Of a stretch of DNA of 64,000 nt, positions 52,695 to 61,496 are shown piece after piece. The first letter of the stretch is position 1, and every line of letters begins with the position of its first letter. The notes under the pieces are model-generated. The model was not told where the DNA came from. It did not search any database and saw only the letters and a program-made list of their open reading frames with translations. The position numbers were made by a program, and so were the translations under genes. Source of the DNA: Streptomyces sp. CB02414 (GTDB taxonomy: Bacteria; Actinomycetota; Actinomycetes; Streptomycetales; Streptomycetaceae); contig NZ_LIPF01000012.1 of NCBI RefSeq assembly GCF_001905385.1, positions 124,001 to 188,000 on the forward strand, given 5' to 3'.

Positions 52695-54562
52695 AGTCAC
52701 AACCGCCCGAGCCCGGCCCGGCGCCGGCAGCCGAGGACGCCGCCGGCGGCGCGGGCACCTCCGCGACCTCGCCGACCCCGCTGCGCAGGCTCGCCGAACC
52801 CGTCCGCGGCCGGCTGACCCTCGCCATCGCCCTCCAGGCCGTCGCTGCCCTCGCAGGAGTGGTCCCGTTCATCGCGGTCTCCCGCATCGCCGAACGCCTC
52901 ACCGCAGGGTCTCCGGCCGACGGTGACGCCCTCTGGCCGCTGGTGGCCCTGGCCTGCTCGGCCGGTTTCGTCGCCCTGGTCTGCGGCACGGCGGCCGGCG
53001 CTCTCGCCCACCTCGCCGACAACGACCTCCAGCTCACGCTCCGCCGCCGGCTCGCCCGGCACATCGGACGGCTGCCGCTCGGCCGGCTCACCGACCGGGG
53101 CACCGGCGAGGTCAAACAGGCCGTGCAGGACGACGTGAGCGCGCTGCACACCCTGTTCGCCCACACCCTCCTCGACGTCGTGTCCGTGCTCACCGCCCCG
53201 GTGCTCATCCTGGGCTACCTGTTCACCGTCGACTGGCGGCTCACCCTGATCAGCGTGGTGCCCCTGCTGCTGGGCGTGTTCCTGTTCAGCCGGGCCATGG
53301 CGGGCGCGGCGGCGCAGATGGCCGAGTTCGGCGCCGCGGTGGGCCGCATCTCGTCCGCCGCCGTGGAGTTCGCCTCCGGCATCGCCGTGTTCAAGAGCTT
53401 CGGGCGCGGTAACAAGGCCCACGAGCGCTTTGTCCGCGCCACCGAGGGCTTCGCCGACTTCTTCGCCGGCTGGGTCCGGTCCACCCTCGCCACCTCCACC
53501 GCCGCGATCCTGGTGGTCACCCCGGCCGTGGTCCTCCTGCTCCTGGCCGCACCCGGCGCGGTGTTCGTCACCCAGGGCTGGATGACCGGCGCCGAACTCG
53601 TCCCCTTCCTCCTGCTCGGCCCCGCGGTCGCCGCCCCCATGGGTGTGGTCGGCCCCCGCATCCAGCAGATCCGGGCCGGCCAGGCTGCAGCCGTACGCGT
53701 CACCGAACTCCTGGACGCCCCCACCCTCCCCGAGCCCACGACACCCGCCCTCCCCGACGGCCACCACGTCCGTCTGCGCGGGGTGTCCTTCTCCTACGAC
53801 GGGACCACCGACGTCCTCAGCGGCGTCGACCTCGACCTCGCCCCCGGCACCGTCACCGCACTCGTCGGCCCCTCCGGCTCGGGCAAGTCCACTTTGGCCT
53901 CCTTGCTGCCCCGCTTCCACGACGTCACGGCCGGCACGGTGACCCTCGGCGGCGCCGACCTGCGGGACGTCCCCGCCACCGAGCTGTACCGACGGGTGGG
54001 CTTCGTCCTCCAGGACGTACGGCTGCTGCGGGCGAGCGTCGCCGACAACATCCGCCTGGGCCGCCCCGAGGCCACCGACGAGGATGTCGAACGGTGCGCC
54101 CGCGCCGCCCGCATCCACGACCGCGTCACTGAACTGCCCGACGGCTACGCGACCGAACTCGGCACGGCCGTCACCTTCTCCGGCGGCGAGGCCCAACGAC
54201 TCTCCATCGCGAGGGCGTTGCTCGCCGACGCGCCCGTCCTCGTCCTCGACGAGGCGACCGCCTACGCCGACCCGCACTCCGAGGCGCTGATCCAGGACGG
54301 CCTGTCCGCGCTCGCGGCCGGCCGCACCTTGCTCGTCATCGCCCACCGGCTGTCGACCATCCGCTCCGCCGACCGGATCGTGGTGCTGGAGGACGGACGC
54401 GTCACCGAACAGGGCCGCCACGACGACCTGCTGACCGCCGGCGGCCGCTACGCCGCGCTGTGGGACGCCCAGAGCGGCACGGGCCCGGACGGCACCGACG
54501 GCGTCCCGGACCAGCGGCCCGTCCGCGCGGGGGCCGACATCCGAGAGGGAAGCGCACGATGA
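52691..54562 (+). CDS. ABC transporter, TM-ATPase half 1 (YbtP/IrtA-like)
   Basis: 623 residues from GTG 52691. A 35-residue Pro/Ala-rich start precedes six TM helices (about 45-320). The ATPase domain (about 360-600) has Walker A GPSGSGKST, Q-loop VLQDVRLLRAS, signature FSGGEAQRLSIARALL and Walker B VLVLDEATAYADPHSE. The ATAYADP form after the Walker B is characteristic of YbtP/YbtQ and IrtA/IrtB siderophore importers (recall). Works with the next gene as a heterodimer, probably taking up or recycling the metallophore. Confidence 0.9.
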   Translation: MKSQPPEPGPAPAAEDAAGGAGTSATSPTPLRRLAEPVRGRLTLAIALQAVAALAGVVPFIAVSRIAERLTAGSPADGDALWPLVALACSAGFVALVCGTAAGALAHLADNDLQLTLRRRLARHIGRLPLGRLTDRGTGEVKQAVQDDVSALHTLFAHTLLDVVSVLTAPVLILGYLFTVDWRLTLISVVPLLLGVFLFSRAMAGAAAQMAEFGAAVGRISSAAVEFASGIAVFKSFGRGNKAHERFVRATEGFADFFAGWVRSTLATSTAAILVVTPAVVLLLLAAPGAVFVTQGWMTGAELVPFLLLGPAVAAPMGVVGPRIQQIRAGQAAAVRVTELLDAPTLPEPTTPALPDGHHVRLRGVSFSYDGTTDVLSGVDLDLAPGTVTALVGPSGSGKSTLASLLPRFHDVTAGTVTLGGADLRDVPATELYRRVGFVLQDVRLLRASVADNIRLGRPEATDEDVERCARAARIHDRVTELPDGYATELGTAVTFSGGEAQRLSIARALLADAPVLVLDEATAYADPHSEALIQDGLSALAAGRTLLVIAHRLSTIRSADRIVVLEDGRVTEQGRHDDLLTAGGRYAALWDAQSGTGPDGTDGVPDQRPVRAGADIREGSAR

Positions 54563-56307
54563 TCCGTCAGCTCTACCGCGTCCTGGGCCCGGAGGGCTCC
54601 CGGCCGCTGAACCGGCTGCTGCTGCTCCAGTCCGGGGCGGCCGTACTCCAGGGCGTCGCCTTCGCGCTCTTGGTGCCCGTCCTCAAGGCCCTGCTCGGGC
54701 CCGACCCTGTCGACGTCTGGCAGTGGCTGGCGGCGTTCGCCATCTGCGTGGTCGTCTATGCCGTACTCCAGGGCGCCGCCCTCAGCGGTGGGTTCACGGT
54801 CGGCTCCCAGCTCTCCCGGGTGCTGCACCGCCGGCTGGCCGACCAGGCGCTGCGCCTGCCACTGGGCTGGTTCACCGCCGGCCGTACCGCCGAGTTCAGC
54901 CGACTCGCCGGGCAGAACGTCATCCAGGTGATGAGCACACCGGCCCACCTGCTGCGCCCGTTCATCAGCTCCGTGCTGACCCCGGTGACCCTGATCGTGG
55001 CCACCTTCATCTTCGACGTCCGTACCGCCCTGGTGCTCCTGGTCTGCGCACCCGTGCTGTACGCCGTCCAGCAGGGGAGCACGTCGCTGATGCGCCGCCT
55101 CGACCTCGGCCGTGACGCCGCGATCGGCGAGTCGGCCGACCGGGTGCTGGAGTACACCCGCAACCAACCGGTCCTGCGGGCGTTCGGCCGGACCGCGGGT
55201 GGCTACGGCGCCCTGGACGACGCCCTGGTGGCCGAGGCGCGCGCCGACCGTCGGCTCATCGCGCGCGGCCTGCCCGGCCTGGTCTCCTTCACCTTCGCCA
55301 CCCGGCTCGTCTTCGCCCTGCTGCTGGCCCTCGGCGTGTCCTGGCAGCTCGACGGGTCGCTCACCGTGCCCACGCTGCTGGCGCTCCTGGTGTTGCTGGT
55401 CCGCCTGATCGACAGCGTGTCGTCCGCCGCCGAGGCCGGCGCCGGCATGCGCATCGCCCGGAACACCCTGGAAAGGCTCGGCGCGGTCCTCGACGAGCCG
55501 CCCTTCCCCCAGCCCGCCGAGCCGCGGACTCCCCGTGACGCGAGCGTGGAGTTCACCGGCGTGACCTTCCACTACGACGGGGGTGAGACCGGCGGGCGTG
55601 CCGTCCTGGACGACGTGACCTTCCGCCTGCCCGAGCGCAGCATGACGGCGCTGGTGGGACCCTCCGGCGCCGGCAAGACCACGGTCGGCTCGCTGATCGC
55701 CCGCTTCCGGGACACCACGGAGGGCACCGTCCGCATCGGAGGCGTCGACGTCCGCGACATCACCGCCGACGACCTGGCCGCCCACGTCTCGCTCGTCTTC
55801 CAGGACGTCTACCTCTTCGACGGCACGATCGAGGAGAACGTCAGGATCGCCGCACCGGACGCCGGCCCCGCCGAGCTGGCCGAGGCAGCCGCCCTGTCCG
55901 GCCTGGACAGGGTGATCGGGGAACTGCCCGACGGCTGGGACACCAAGGTGGGCGAGGGCGGCGCACGCCTGTCCGGTGGGCAGCGCCAGCGCGTGTCCAT
56001 CGCTCGCGCCCTGCTGAAGGACGCGCCGATCCTCCTCCTCGACGAGGCCACCGCAGCGCTCGACCAGGAGAACGAGGCGCTGTTCGCCGAGGCCGTACGT
56101 ACCCTCGCCGGCCGCAAGACGCTCCTGGTCATCGCACACCGGCTCAGCACCGTCGTGCACGCCGACCAGATCCTGGTCCTGGAGGACGGCCGGATCACCG
56201 AGCGCGGCACGCACGAGGACCTGGTCACGGCGGGCGGCACGTACGCCTCCTTCTGGCAGCGCAGGGCCCGCGCCCACGGCTGGCGGCTGGAGGGAGCACG
56301 GTCATGA
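54559..56307 (+). CDS. ABC transporter, TM-ATPase half 2 (YbtQ/IrtB-like)
   Basis: 582 residues from ATG 54559 (ATGA overlap). Six TM helices (about 15-300), ATPase with Walker A GPSGAGKTT, VFQDVYLFDGTIEENV, signature LSGGQRQRVSIARALL and Walker B ILLLDEATAALDQENE. Both halves have canonical catalytic residues. Partner of the preceding gene and followed directly by the salicylate synthase gene. Confidence 0.92.
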   Translation: MIRQLYRVLGPEGSRPLNRLLLLQSGAAVLQGVAFALLVPVLKALLGPDPVDVWQWLAAFAICVVVYAVLQGAALSGGFTVGSQLSRVLHRRLADQALRLPLGWFTAGRTAEFSRLAGQNVIQVMSTPAHLLRPFISSVLTPVTLIVATFIFDVRTALVLLVCAPVLYAVQQGSTSLMRRLDLGRDAAIGESADRVLEYTRNQPVLRAFGRTAGGYGALDDALVAEARADRRLIARGLPGLVSFTFATRLVFALLLALGVSWQLDGSLTVPTLLALLVLLVRLIDSVSSAAEAGAGMRIARNTLERLGAVLDEPPFPQPAEPRTPRDASVEFTGVTFHYDGGETGGRAVLDDVTFRLPERSMTALVGPSGAGKTTVGSLIARFRDTTEGTVRIGGVDVRDITADDLAAHVSLVFQDVYLFDGTIEENVRIAAPDAGPAELAEAAALSGLDRVIGELPDGWDTKVGEGGARLSGGQRQRVSIARALLKDAPILLLDEATAALDQENEALFAEAVRTLAGRKTLLVIAHRLSTVVHADQILVLEDGRITERGTHEDLVTAGGTYASFWQRRARAHGWRLEGARS

Positions 56308-57782
56308 CGCCACACCCGGAGGCACCGATTCACCCGGATCCGGCGGACCCGGCGGCAGAGGAAGGACACGACAGGATGAGCACCGGCCCTCGGAACACCT
56401 GGGACTCCTGGGCGCGCTCCGTGATGCCCCTCGCGCGTGCGAGCACCCTGGAACCCAGCCCCGACCCCGCGGCCACCGCCACCCGTCTCGCGCAGGCACG
56501 CCTGGCCGGCCAGTACGTGGTGTACGAGGCGGAAGGCGGCGTCTGGCACTTCGCGGCGGGTACCGCCGTCAGCCTCACCGTGCACGCGGACGCCGTCACC
56601 GCACGCGCCGCCGGGCGGACTTGGACCTCCCGCACGGAGGGCCGGCCGGTGACCGCGTTCGCCGCCGCGCTCAGTGCCCTGTCCACGACGCACGGGGCGT
56701 CCGACGGGGGACGCCACTTCTACGGCTGGGCGGCCTTCGAACTCGCCCACCTCCTGCACGCCGACGCCGAAGCCGCCGGGGACCGCCCGCTGCTGCACGC
56801 CCTCGTGCCGGCCGTCGAGGTGACCTTCACCGAGACGGAGACCGTGGTGCGAGCGGTGGACGAGGCATGGCTGCGCAAGGTCGCGGACGTGCTGGCCGAA
56901 GAGACCGCCCACCAGCCGACGCCGGACGCAACGACAGCGGAGGCAGCCGAACGCGTCATCGCCGCGGGCACCGTGGCCTACGGCGGCGCGGTCGCCCGCA
57001 CGATCGAGGACATCCGTGCCGGGCTCCTGGAGAAGGCCGTGGTCTCCCGGAAGGTGCCACTGCCCGCCGCACCGGCCGTCGATTTCGCCGCCACCTATCT
57101 CGCCGGACGCCGGTCCAACACCCCGGCCCGCTCCTACCTGCTGGACCTCGGCGGCTACCGGGCGGCCGGGTTCAGCCCGGAAACGGTCCTGGAGGTCGCG
57201 GAGAACGGCCGGGTCAGCACCCAGCCCCTCGCCGGGACCCGCGCGCACGGCCCCGATCCGGCGGAGAACGACCGTCGGCGTGCGGAACTGCTCAGCGACC
57301 CCAAGGAGATACACGAGCACGCCGTGTCCGTACGCCTGGCCTGGGAGGAGATGGCCGTGGTGTGCCGGCCCGGCACGGTCGTGGTCGAGGAGTTCATGGC
57401 GGTCCGGCCGCGGGGTTCGGTGCAGCACCTGGCGTCACGGGTGACGGGCCGGCTCGGCGAGAACGCTGGGCCGTGGGATGCCTTCGCCTCCCTCTTCCCC
57501 GCGATCACCGCCACCGGTGTCTCCAAGCGCGACGCCCTCCACGCCCTGGCCCGCCACGAGGGGGGTCCCAGGGGCTTGTACGGCGGCGCGGTCTTCCGGG
57601 GCAGCACCGCCGGATCCCTGGACGCGGCCCTCGTCCTGCGCACCCTCATCGGTGACGGCGAGGAGACCTGGCTGCGCGCGGGCGCGGGAGTCACCGCCCA
57701 GTCCAGCCCGGACCGGGAGATCGAGGAGACCTGCGAGAAACTCCGCAGTGTCGCCCCGCACCTGCGGTTCAGCATGGGCTGA
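56304..57782 (+). CDS. Salicylate synthase (MbtI/Irp9/YbtS family)
   Basis: 492 residues from ATG 56304 (overlaps previous stop). Converts chorismate through isochorismate to salicylate plus pyruvate. The chorismate-binding domain (about 215-480) shows VARTIEDIRAGLLEKAVVSRK, YLLDLGGYRAAGFSPETVLEV, STQPLAGTRAHG, PKEIHEHAVSVRLAWEEM, the GGPRGLYGGAVF motif and the late RAGAGVTAQSSPDREIEETC. These are shared by MbtI and Irp9, whereas plain isochorismate synthases lack the lyase activity. About 45 extra N-terminal residues are Pro/Asp-rich; ATG 56376 could be the true start. Supplies the cap that the AMP ligase at 32428 activates. Confidence 0.92.
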   Translation: MTPHPEAPIHPDPADPAAEEGHDRMSTGPRNTWDSWARSVMPLARASTLEPSPDPAATATRLAQARLAGQYVVYEAEGGVWHFAAGTAVSLTVHADAVTARAAGRTWTSRTEGRPVTAFAAALSALSTTHGASDGGRHFYGWAAFELAHLLHADAEAAGDRPLLHALVPAVEVTFTETETVVRAVDEAWLRKVADVLAEETAHQPTPDATTAEAAERVIAAGTVAYGGAVARTIEDIRAGLLEKAVVSRKVPLPAAPAVDFAATYLAGRRSNTPARSYLLDLGGYRAAGFSPETVLEVAENGRVSTQPLAGTRAHGPDPAENDRRRAELLSDPKEIHEHAVSVRLAWEEMAVVCRPGTVVVEEFMAVRPRGSVQHLASRVTGRLGENAGPWDAFASLFPAITATGVSKRDALHALARHEGGPRGLYGGAVFRGSTAGSLDAALVLRTLIGDGEETWLRAGAGVTAQSSPDREIEETCEKLRSVAPHLRFSMG

Positions 57783-57839
57783 CGGGTGTGGTGGGACCGC
57801 ATCCACCTCGGCCCGGTGCGGCTTCGGCCGCGCACTCGC

Positions 57840-58020
57840 CGACCGATCCGAGCCGCCTCCTGCTGCTCCTGCGGGAGCGGGCGCGAGACCGTCGTACCTG
57901 CGTGGACTCCGTGGCCGAGGACCGCTGCTGAGTGTCCAGGAGGTGGTCGACGACCTGCCGGCGCGCCTCGGAGTGGAGACCGGCGACGATGACGACGGGC
58001 AGTTGCGCCTCGCTCCGCAT
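57840..58020 (-). pseudogene. 5' remnant of a second CobW-like GTPase gene
   Basis: Starts at ATG 58020, overlapping the stop of the L31 remnant. It reads MRSEAQLPVVIVAGLHSEAR then RQVVDHLLDT. This is the start of the CobW proteins that follow L31B in streptomycete Zur regulons (recall: LPVVIVxGLHxEAR). After residue about 30 the frame becomes Arg/Ser-rich nonsense, with related-looking bits in another frame (SAAVLGHGVHAGTTVSR). No Walker A or CxCC is left. Non-functional. Confidence 0.55.
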
Positions 58021-58250
58021 CACTTGGCTCCGCGTCGGCCGAAGCGGCGCTCGATGCGCTCGACGCGTCCGGCGGTGTCCAGTACGCGGGCGGTACCCGT
58101 ATAGAAGGGGTGGCTGACGTTCGAGATCTCGACGTCGACGACCGGGTAGGTGTTGCCGTCCTCCCAGTCGGGTGAGGAACGCGTAGTTCGCGGCGCGGTC
58201 GCGGAAGACGGGGCTTCCTCGGTGTCTGGGTGGCCGTCCGGCGTCAGGAA
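58020..58250 (-). pseudogene. rpmE2: Decayed gene for ribosomal protein L31 type B
   Basis: Two L31B blocks in different frames: PVFRDRAANYAFLTR (about 58215-58168), then DWEDGNTYPVVDVEISNVSH and PFYTGTARVLDTAGRVE... ending RRGAK (58166-58020). The segment that normally joins them (about ten codons before WEDG) is missing and the frame shifts there. The start MKxxIHP region has no clean start codon. L31B lacks the zinc-binding cysteines of L31A and is a classic Zur target. Here it is inactivated. Confidence 0.75.
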
Positions 58251-58258
58251 GCAGAGCT

Positions 58259-58495
58259 TTGTCCGCCCACTGCCAACTGACCGGCGCCAAGCCGGGCTTC
58301 GGCAACACCATCTCCCACTCGCACCGGCGCACATCGCGCCGTTTCGACCCGAACATCCAGCGCAAGCGCTACTGGCTGCCCAGCGAGGGACGGCACGTCC
58401 GGTTGACGCTCAGCGCCAAGGCGGTCAAGACCGTCGACAGCATCGGCATCGAGGCCGCCGTGGCCCGCATCCGCGCCCGAGGGGGGAAGGTCTGA
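58259..58495 (+). CDS. rpmB: 50S ribosomal protein L28, zinc-independent paralogue
   Basis: 78 residues from TTG 58259, with AGGAAG upstream. MSAHCQLTGAKPGFGNTISH, then SHRRTSRRFDPNIQRKRYWL is unmistakable L28. The N-terminus has one Cys in CQLTG instead of the CxxC pair of the zinc-binding form, so it needs no zinc. Such copies replace the zinc form in ribosomes under zinc starvation. The TTG start and the position next to the broken L31 gene are unusual. The stop overlaps the S14 ATG. Confidence 0.92.
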   Translation: MSAHCQLTGAKPGFGNTISHSHRRTSRRFDPNIQRKRYWLPSEGRHVRLTLSAKAVKTVDSIGIEAAVARIRARGGKV

Positions 58496-58863
58496 TGGCC
58501 AAGAAGAGCAAGATCGCACAGAACGAGAAGCGCAAGGCGGTCGTCGAGCGGTACGCGGCCCGCCGTGCGGAGCAGAAGGAGATCATCCGCCGGCCGTCCT
58601 CCACCGACGCCGAACGCGAGGCGGCCGTAGCCGAACTCCGGCGCCAGCCCCGCGACGCGAGCGCGACGCGTGTGCGCAACCGGGACAGCGTGGACGGCCG
58701 GCCCCGTGGACACCTGCGAAAGTTCGGCCTGTCACGGGTCAACCTGCGGGAGCAGGCGCACGCCGGCTTCCTGCCGGGGGTCACCAAGTCCTCCTGGCGA
58801 CGCCTACGGCACCGAAGACGGGCGCGCGGATCTCAGGGCAGGCGCACGAGGTTGAGCCGGTAG
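58495..58863 (+). CDS. rpsN: 30S ribosomal protein S14, zinc-independent paralogue with C-terminal extension
   Basis: 122 residues from ATG 58495. MAKKSKIAQNEKRKAVVERY...RHLRKFGLSRVNLRE-type sequence is S14 of the long form (about 101 residues) lacking the CxxC..CxxC zinc ribbon. Homology ends at PGVTKSSW; the next codon is CGA where relatives have a stop (TGA). The frame runs on for 21 residues (RRLRHRRRARGSQGRR...) to TAG at 58861, overlapping the convergent methyltransferase gene by 31 bp. The extension is very basic. No L33 gene lies between L28 and S14 as it does in S. coelicolor. Confidence 0.9.
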   Translation: MAKKSKIAQNEKRKAVVERYAARRAEQKEIIRRPSSTDAEREAAVAELRRQPRDASATRVRNRDSVDGRPRGHLRKFGLSRVNLREQAHAGFLPGVTKSSWRRLRHRRRARGSQGRRTRLSR

Positions 58864-59663
58864 CCCTCTGCCTGGGGGAGCTTCTGCGCGGAGAGCGCGG
58901 CCACCATCTGCCGGTAGGGGAGAGGCAGCTGGGCGAGCAGAGAGGCGGGCAGGCTGGTGAGGGTGTGCGAAGCCACCATGCCGGTCCCTGGGCGCCAGTC
59001 AGCCAGTTGGGCCGGCAGGTCGGGACAGAACCAGTGCATACGGGCCTCGACCCGGCTGAGCGCGTCGTGCTCCTCCTGGGTGTCGAAGAAGCCCGGGCCC
59101 GCGGTGTCGAGGGCGAGCAGGGCGCCGGGGAAGCGGTCGGCGAGCAGATCGACGACCTGGCGGACATCGGCCTCGTCCAGGTAGGGGAGTACGGCCTCGG
59201 CGAGGAACAGGTACGGCCCGCCCGCGTCCGAGGTCACCTCGGCGGCCCAGGCTTCGTCCGTCACGGATGACGCGATCATGGTCCGCTGCGGGGTGTCGGT
59301 GAAGAATCTGCGGCGCAGGGTGATCACGTCCGGCAGGTCGAGTTCGAACCAGCGGGCGCGGCCGTTGTCGACGCGTTCGTAGCGCGTGTTGAGCCCGGTA
59401 CCGATCTCGACCACGGTGGCCTGGGGGTGGGCGGTGAGGAATTCCGCCACCCACCGGTCGAACAGGAGGGTGCGCAGCAGCGCGCCGACGAGGCTCGGAA
59501 GGCCGTCGAAGCGTCCGAAGTCGTAGTCGATCGAGGCCACGATCTCCTCGGCCCGTGGGTCCCGCAGCAGGGCGTGTTCCTTGCGGGTTTCCACGGCGCG
59601 GGCGTAGAGCGGGATGAGGAGCGTCTCCTGCACCGTTCCCAGGAGCGGTTCGTTCCTGTCCAT
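58833..59663 (-). CDS. Leucine carboxyl methyltransferase-like (PPM1/TcmP type) SAM methyltransferase
   Basis: 276 residues from ATG 59663. Signatures: LLIPLYARAVETR, DPRAEEIVASIDYDF, VVEIGTGLNTRYERVDNGR, WFELDLPDVITLRR and LFLAEAVLPYLDEADVR. This is the O-methyltransferase family of TcmP/TcmO-like and PPM1 proteins. Not part of the classical zinc regulon; it sits on the opposite strand between S14 and CobW. It may act on the metallophore or be unrelated. Confidence 0.88.
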   Translation of the reverse strand: MDRNEPLLGTVQETLLIPLYARAVETRKEHALLRDPRAEEIVASIDYDFGRFDGLPSLVGALLRTLLFDRWVAEFLTAHPQATVVEIGTGLNTRYERVDNGRARWFELDLPDVITLRRRFFTDTPQRTMIASSVTDEAWAAEVTSDAGGPYLFLAEAVLPYLDEADVRQVVDLLADRFPGALLALDTAGPGFFDTQEEHDALSRVEARMHWFCPDLPAQLADWRPGTGMVASHTLTSLPASLLAQLPLPYRQMVAALSAQKLPQAEGYRLNLVRLP

Positions 59664-59737
59664 GAGCGGCCTCCCTCACACAGATGTGTACCGGGCCGGA
59701 CGGTGCCGTGGCTGCGACCACCGTCCGGCCCGGAGTC

Positions 59738-60925
59738 TCAGTGCCCCGTCACGGTGGTGAGGGGGTCGTGCTCGTGTGCGCAGGTCTCGTCGAATCCGTA
59801 GGTGTCCCAGGCGGGGAACGGATCGGATTCGGGCCGCTTCTCGCCCTGCCGCATGAGACAGCCGGCCAGGGCCGTGCTCAGCGATTCCTTGTCCAGCTGG
59901 GTTCCGATGAAGACGATTTCCTGTGCGTGGGGACTGTCGGTGTCACGCGCGGAGGAGGGTTCGAAGCGTGCCACCGAACCGGCCTGCGACCACAGTCCCG
60001 TCACGTGGGGCCGGCTGGCGAGGATGAAGAACCCCTTGGACCGGAGGACCTGACCGTAGGTGCCGCTGTCCAGCGCCTCCGTCACGAACGTCCACAGCCG
60101 GCCGGGGTGGAATGGCGTGGAGGAACGGAAGACGGTGGAGGAGATGCCGTACTCCTCCGTCTCGGGCACGTGGTCGCCGTTGAGTTCCCTGACCCACCCG
60201 GGAGCCTGCTGTGCGCGTTCCAGGTCGAAGCGGCCGGTGCCCACGACTTCACGGACTGGTACGCGGCCCCGCACCGCCGGCACGACGTGGGCGGCCGGAT
60301 TGAGGCGGGCCAGGGTGGCCCGCAGCCGGTCCGCCGACGCCGAGTCCACGAGGTCGAGCTTGTTGAGGATGATGACGTCGGCGAACTCGATCTGGTCCAT
60401 CAGCAGGTCGCTCACGGTGCGTTCGTCGTCCTCGTACTGGTCCAGGCCCCGCTCGGTCAGTTCGTCGCCGGCGGTCAGTTCGGGGAGGAAGTTGGCGGCG
60501 TCGACGACGGTGACCATCGTGTCGAGGCGGGCCAGGTCGCCGAGGGTGGCGCCGTCATCGCGGGCGAAGGCGAAGGTGGCGGCCACCGGCATGGGTTCGG
60601 AGATGCCCGAGGACTCGATGAGCAGGTAGTCGAAGCGCCCCTCGCGCGCCAGCCGGTCCACTTCTTCCAGCAGGTCGTCGCGCAGGGTGCAGCAGATGCA
60701 CCCGTTGGTCATCTCGACCAGGCGCTCCTCAGTGCGCGACAGCGCTGCCTCGCCGCCGCGCACGAGGGCGGCGTCGATGTTGACCTCGCTCATGTCGTTG
60801 ACGATGACGGCGACGCGCAGGCCCTCGCGGTTGGTGAGGACGTGGTTGAGCAGGGTGGTCTTGCCGGCTCCAAGGAACCCCGACAGGACGGTTACGGGAA
60901 GTCGCGGTGAGGGGGCGTGCGTCAT
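59738..60925 (-). CDS. CobW/ZNG-family zinc chaperone GTPase
   Basis: 395 residues from ATG 60925. G3E GTPase: Walker A SGFLGAGKTTLLN (about 15-27), metal motif GCICCTL with Cys76, Cys78 and Cys79 (CxCC), NKLD for guanine (about 188), and a CobW_C domain (about 240-370, LWTFVTEAL, FFILASRP). A His/Cys tail (CAHEHDP) could bind metal. ZNG1/YeiR/YciC relatives pass zinc to key enzymes during starvation. Lies 7 bp downstream of the L32 gene; both would be controlled by the Zur box at 61145. Confidence 0.92.
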   Translation of the reverse strand: MTHAPSPRLPVTVLSGFLGAGKTTLLNHVLTNREGLRVAVIVNDMSEVNIDAALVRGGEAALSRTEERLVEMTNGCICCTLRDDLLEEVDRLAREGRFDYLLIESSGISEPMPVAATFAFARDDGATLGDLARLDTMVTVVDAANFLPELTAGDELTERGLDQYEDDERTVSDLLMDQIEFADVIILNKLDLVDSASADRLRATLARLNPAAHVVPAVRGRVPVREVVGTGRFDLERAQQAPGWVRELNGDHVPETEEYGISSTVFRSSTPFHPGRLWTFVTEALDSGTYGQVLRSKGFFILASRPHVTGLWSQAGSVARFEPSSARDTDSPHAQEIVFIGTQLDKESLSTALAGCLMRQGEKRPESDPFPAWDTYGFDETCAHEHDPLTTVTGH

Positions 60926-60932
60926 ACGGGGA

Positions 60933-61103
60933 TCAGCCCTCGGGGTGCAGGAGGCCGCGCTCGTACGCCTTGGCCAGGCGCTGGGGGACGAGGTACGGCA
61001 CGCCGTCCACCGTGACCGTGACCAGCTGGGGCGTCGTGGCCTTCCACTGCGCGCGGCGGTGTCGGGTGTTGCTGCGGGACATCTTGCGTTTGGGTACGGC
61101 CAT
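60933..61103 (-). CDS. rpmF: 50S ribosomal protein L32, zinc-independent paralogue
   Basis: 56 residues from ATG 61103, GGAGGTCC upstream. MAVPKRKMSRSNTRHRRAQW and KATTPQLVTVTVDGVPYLVP identify L32. The C-terminus ends ERGLLHPEG and has no cysteines, whereas the housekeeping form ends with a CxxC zinc site. First gene of a two-gene unit with cobW. Confidence 0.93.
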   Translation of the reverse strand: MAVPKRKMSRSNTRHRRAQWKATTPQLVTVTVDGVPYLVPQRLAKAYERGLLHPEG

Positions 61104-61144
61104 GTGGACCTCCGGGCGCGATCGGTGAGCGAGGCAGACGATAC

Positions 61145-61161
61145 ATGAAAATGGATGTCAT
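61145..61161. promoter_or_regulatory. Putative Zur box upstream of L32-CobW
   Basis: ATGAAAATGGATGTCAT, an imperfect 17-bp palindrome sharing TGAAAATG with the Zur consensus. It is 42 bp before the L32 start, the usual place for Zur repression of zinc-independent ribosomal genes. Confidence 0.75.
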
Positions 61162-61392
61162 TACGATCGGTGTCGTCGCACCCCCTTCGTGTCGATCTCT
61201 CTCGGCGGCCTCCCGTGGTGACCCCGCGCCTCCGCCCCGGTCGGTGCGGACCGTCGGGTGGGTGGGAAGAGGGGGGTGCCAGCCGTTCGCACTGTGACGC
61301 TCGTTTGACGCTCCGGGTGGAGATGTGCGGGCCCGCGAGCCCGGAAATAGCGCCTGACCTGGCCCTTTGTGAGCCTCGCTCAGGCCGACACC

Positions 61393-61492
61393 TTTTCGAT
61401 GACGTCGCACGTGGAGTGCGTGGCGATCCTCGAACCTGCGGGGAAGGCTTCCTGACCTGCGCTTTTGTTGTCCGGGTGGGTTGCTCGACCTG
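61393..61492. repeat. Right copy of the 100-bp direct repeat (island boundary, attR-like)
   Basis: Same orientation as 24089-24188. It encodes MTSHVECVAILEPAGKAS and a stop, that is, the last residues of a TRAM methyltransferase without the rest of the gene. The last 43 bases (61450-61492) are identical to the left copy, and the coding part differs at ten positions. Together they bracket 37.2 kb of zinc-related genes. Confidence 0.8.
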
Positions 61493-61496
61493 GATT

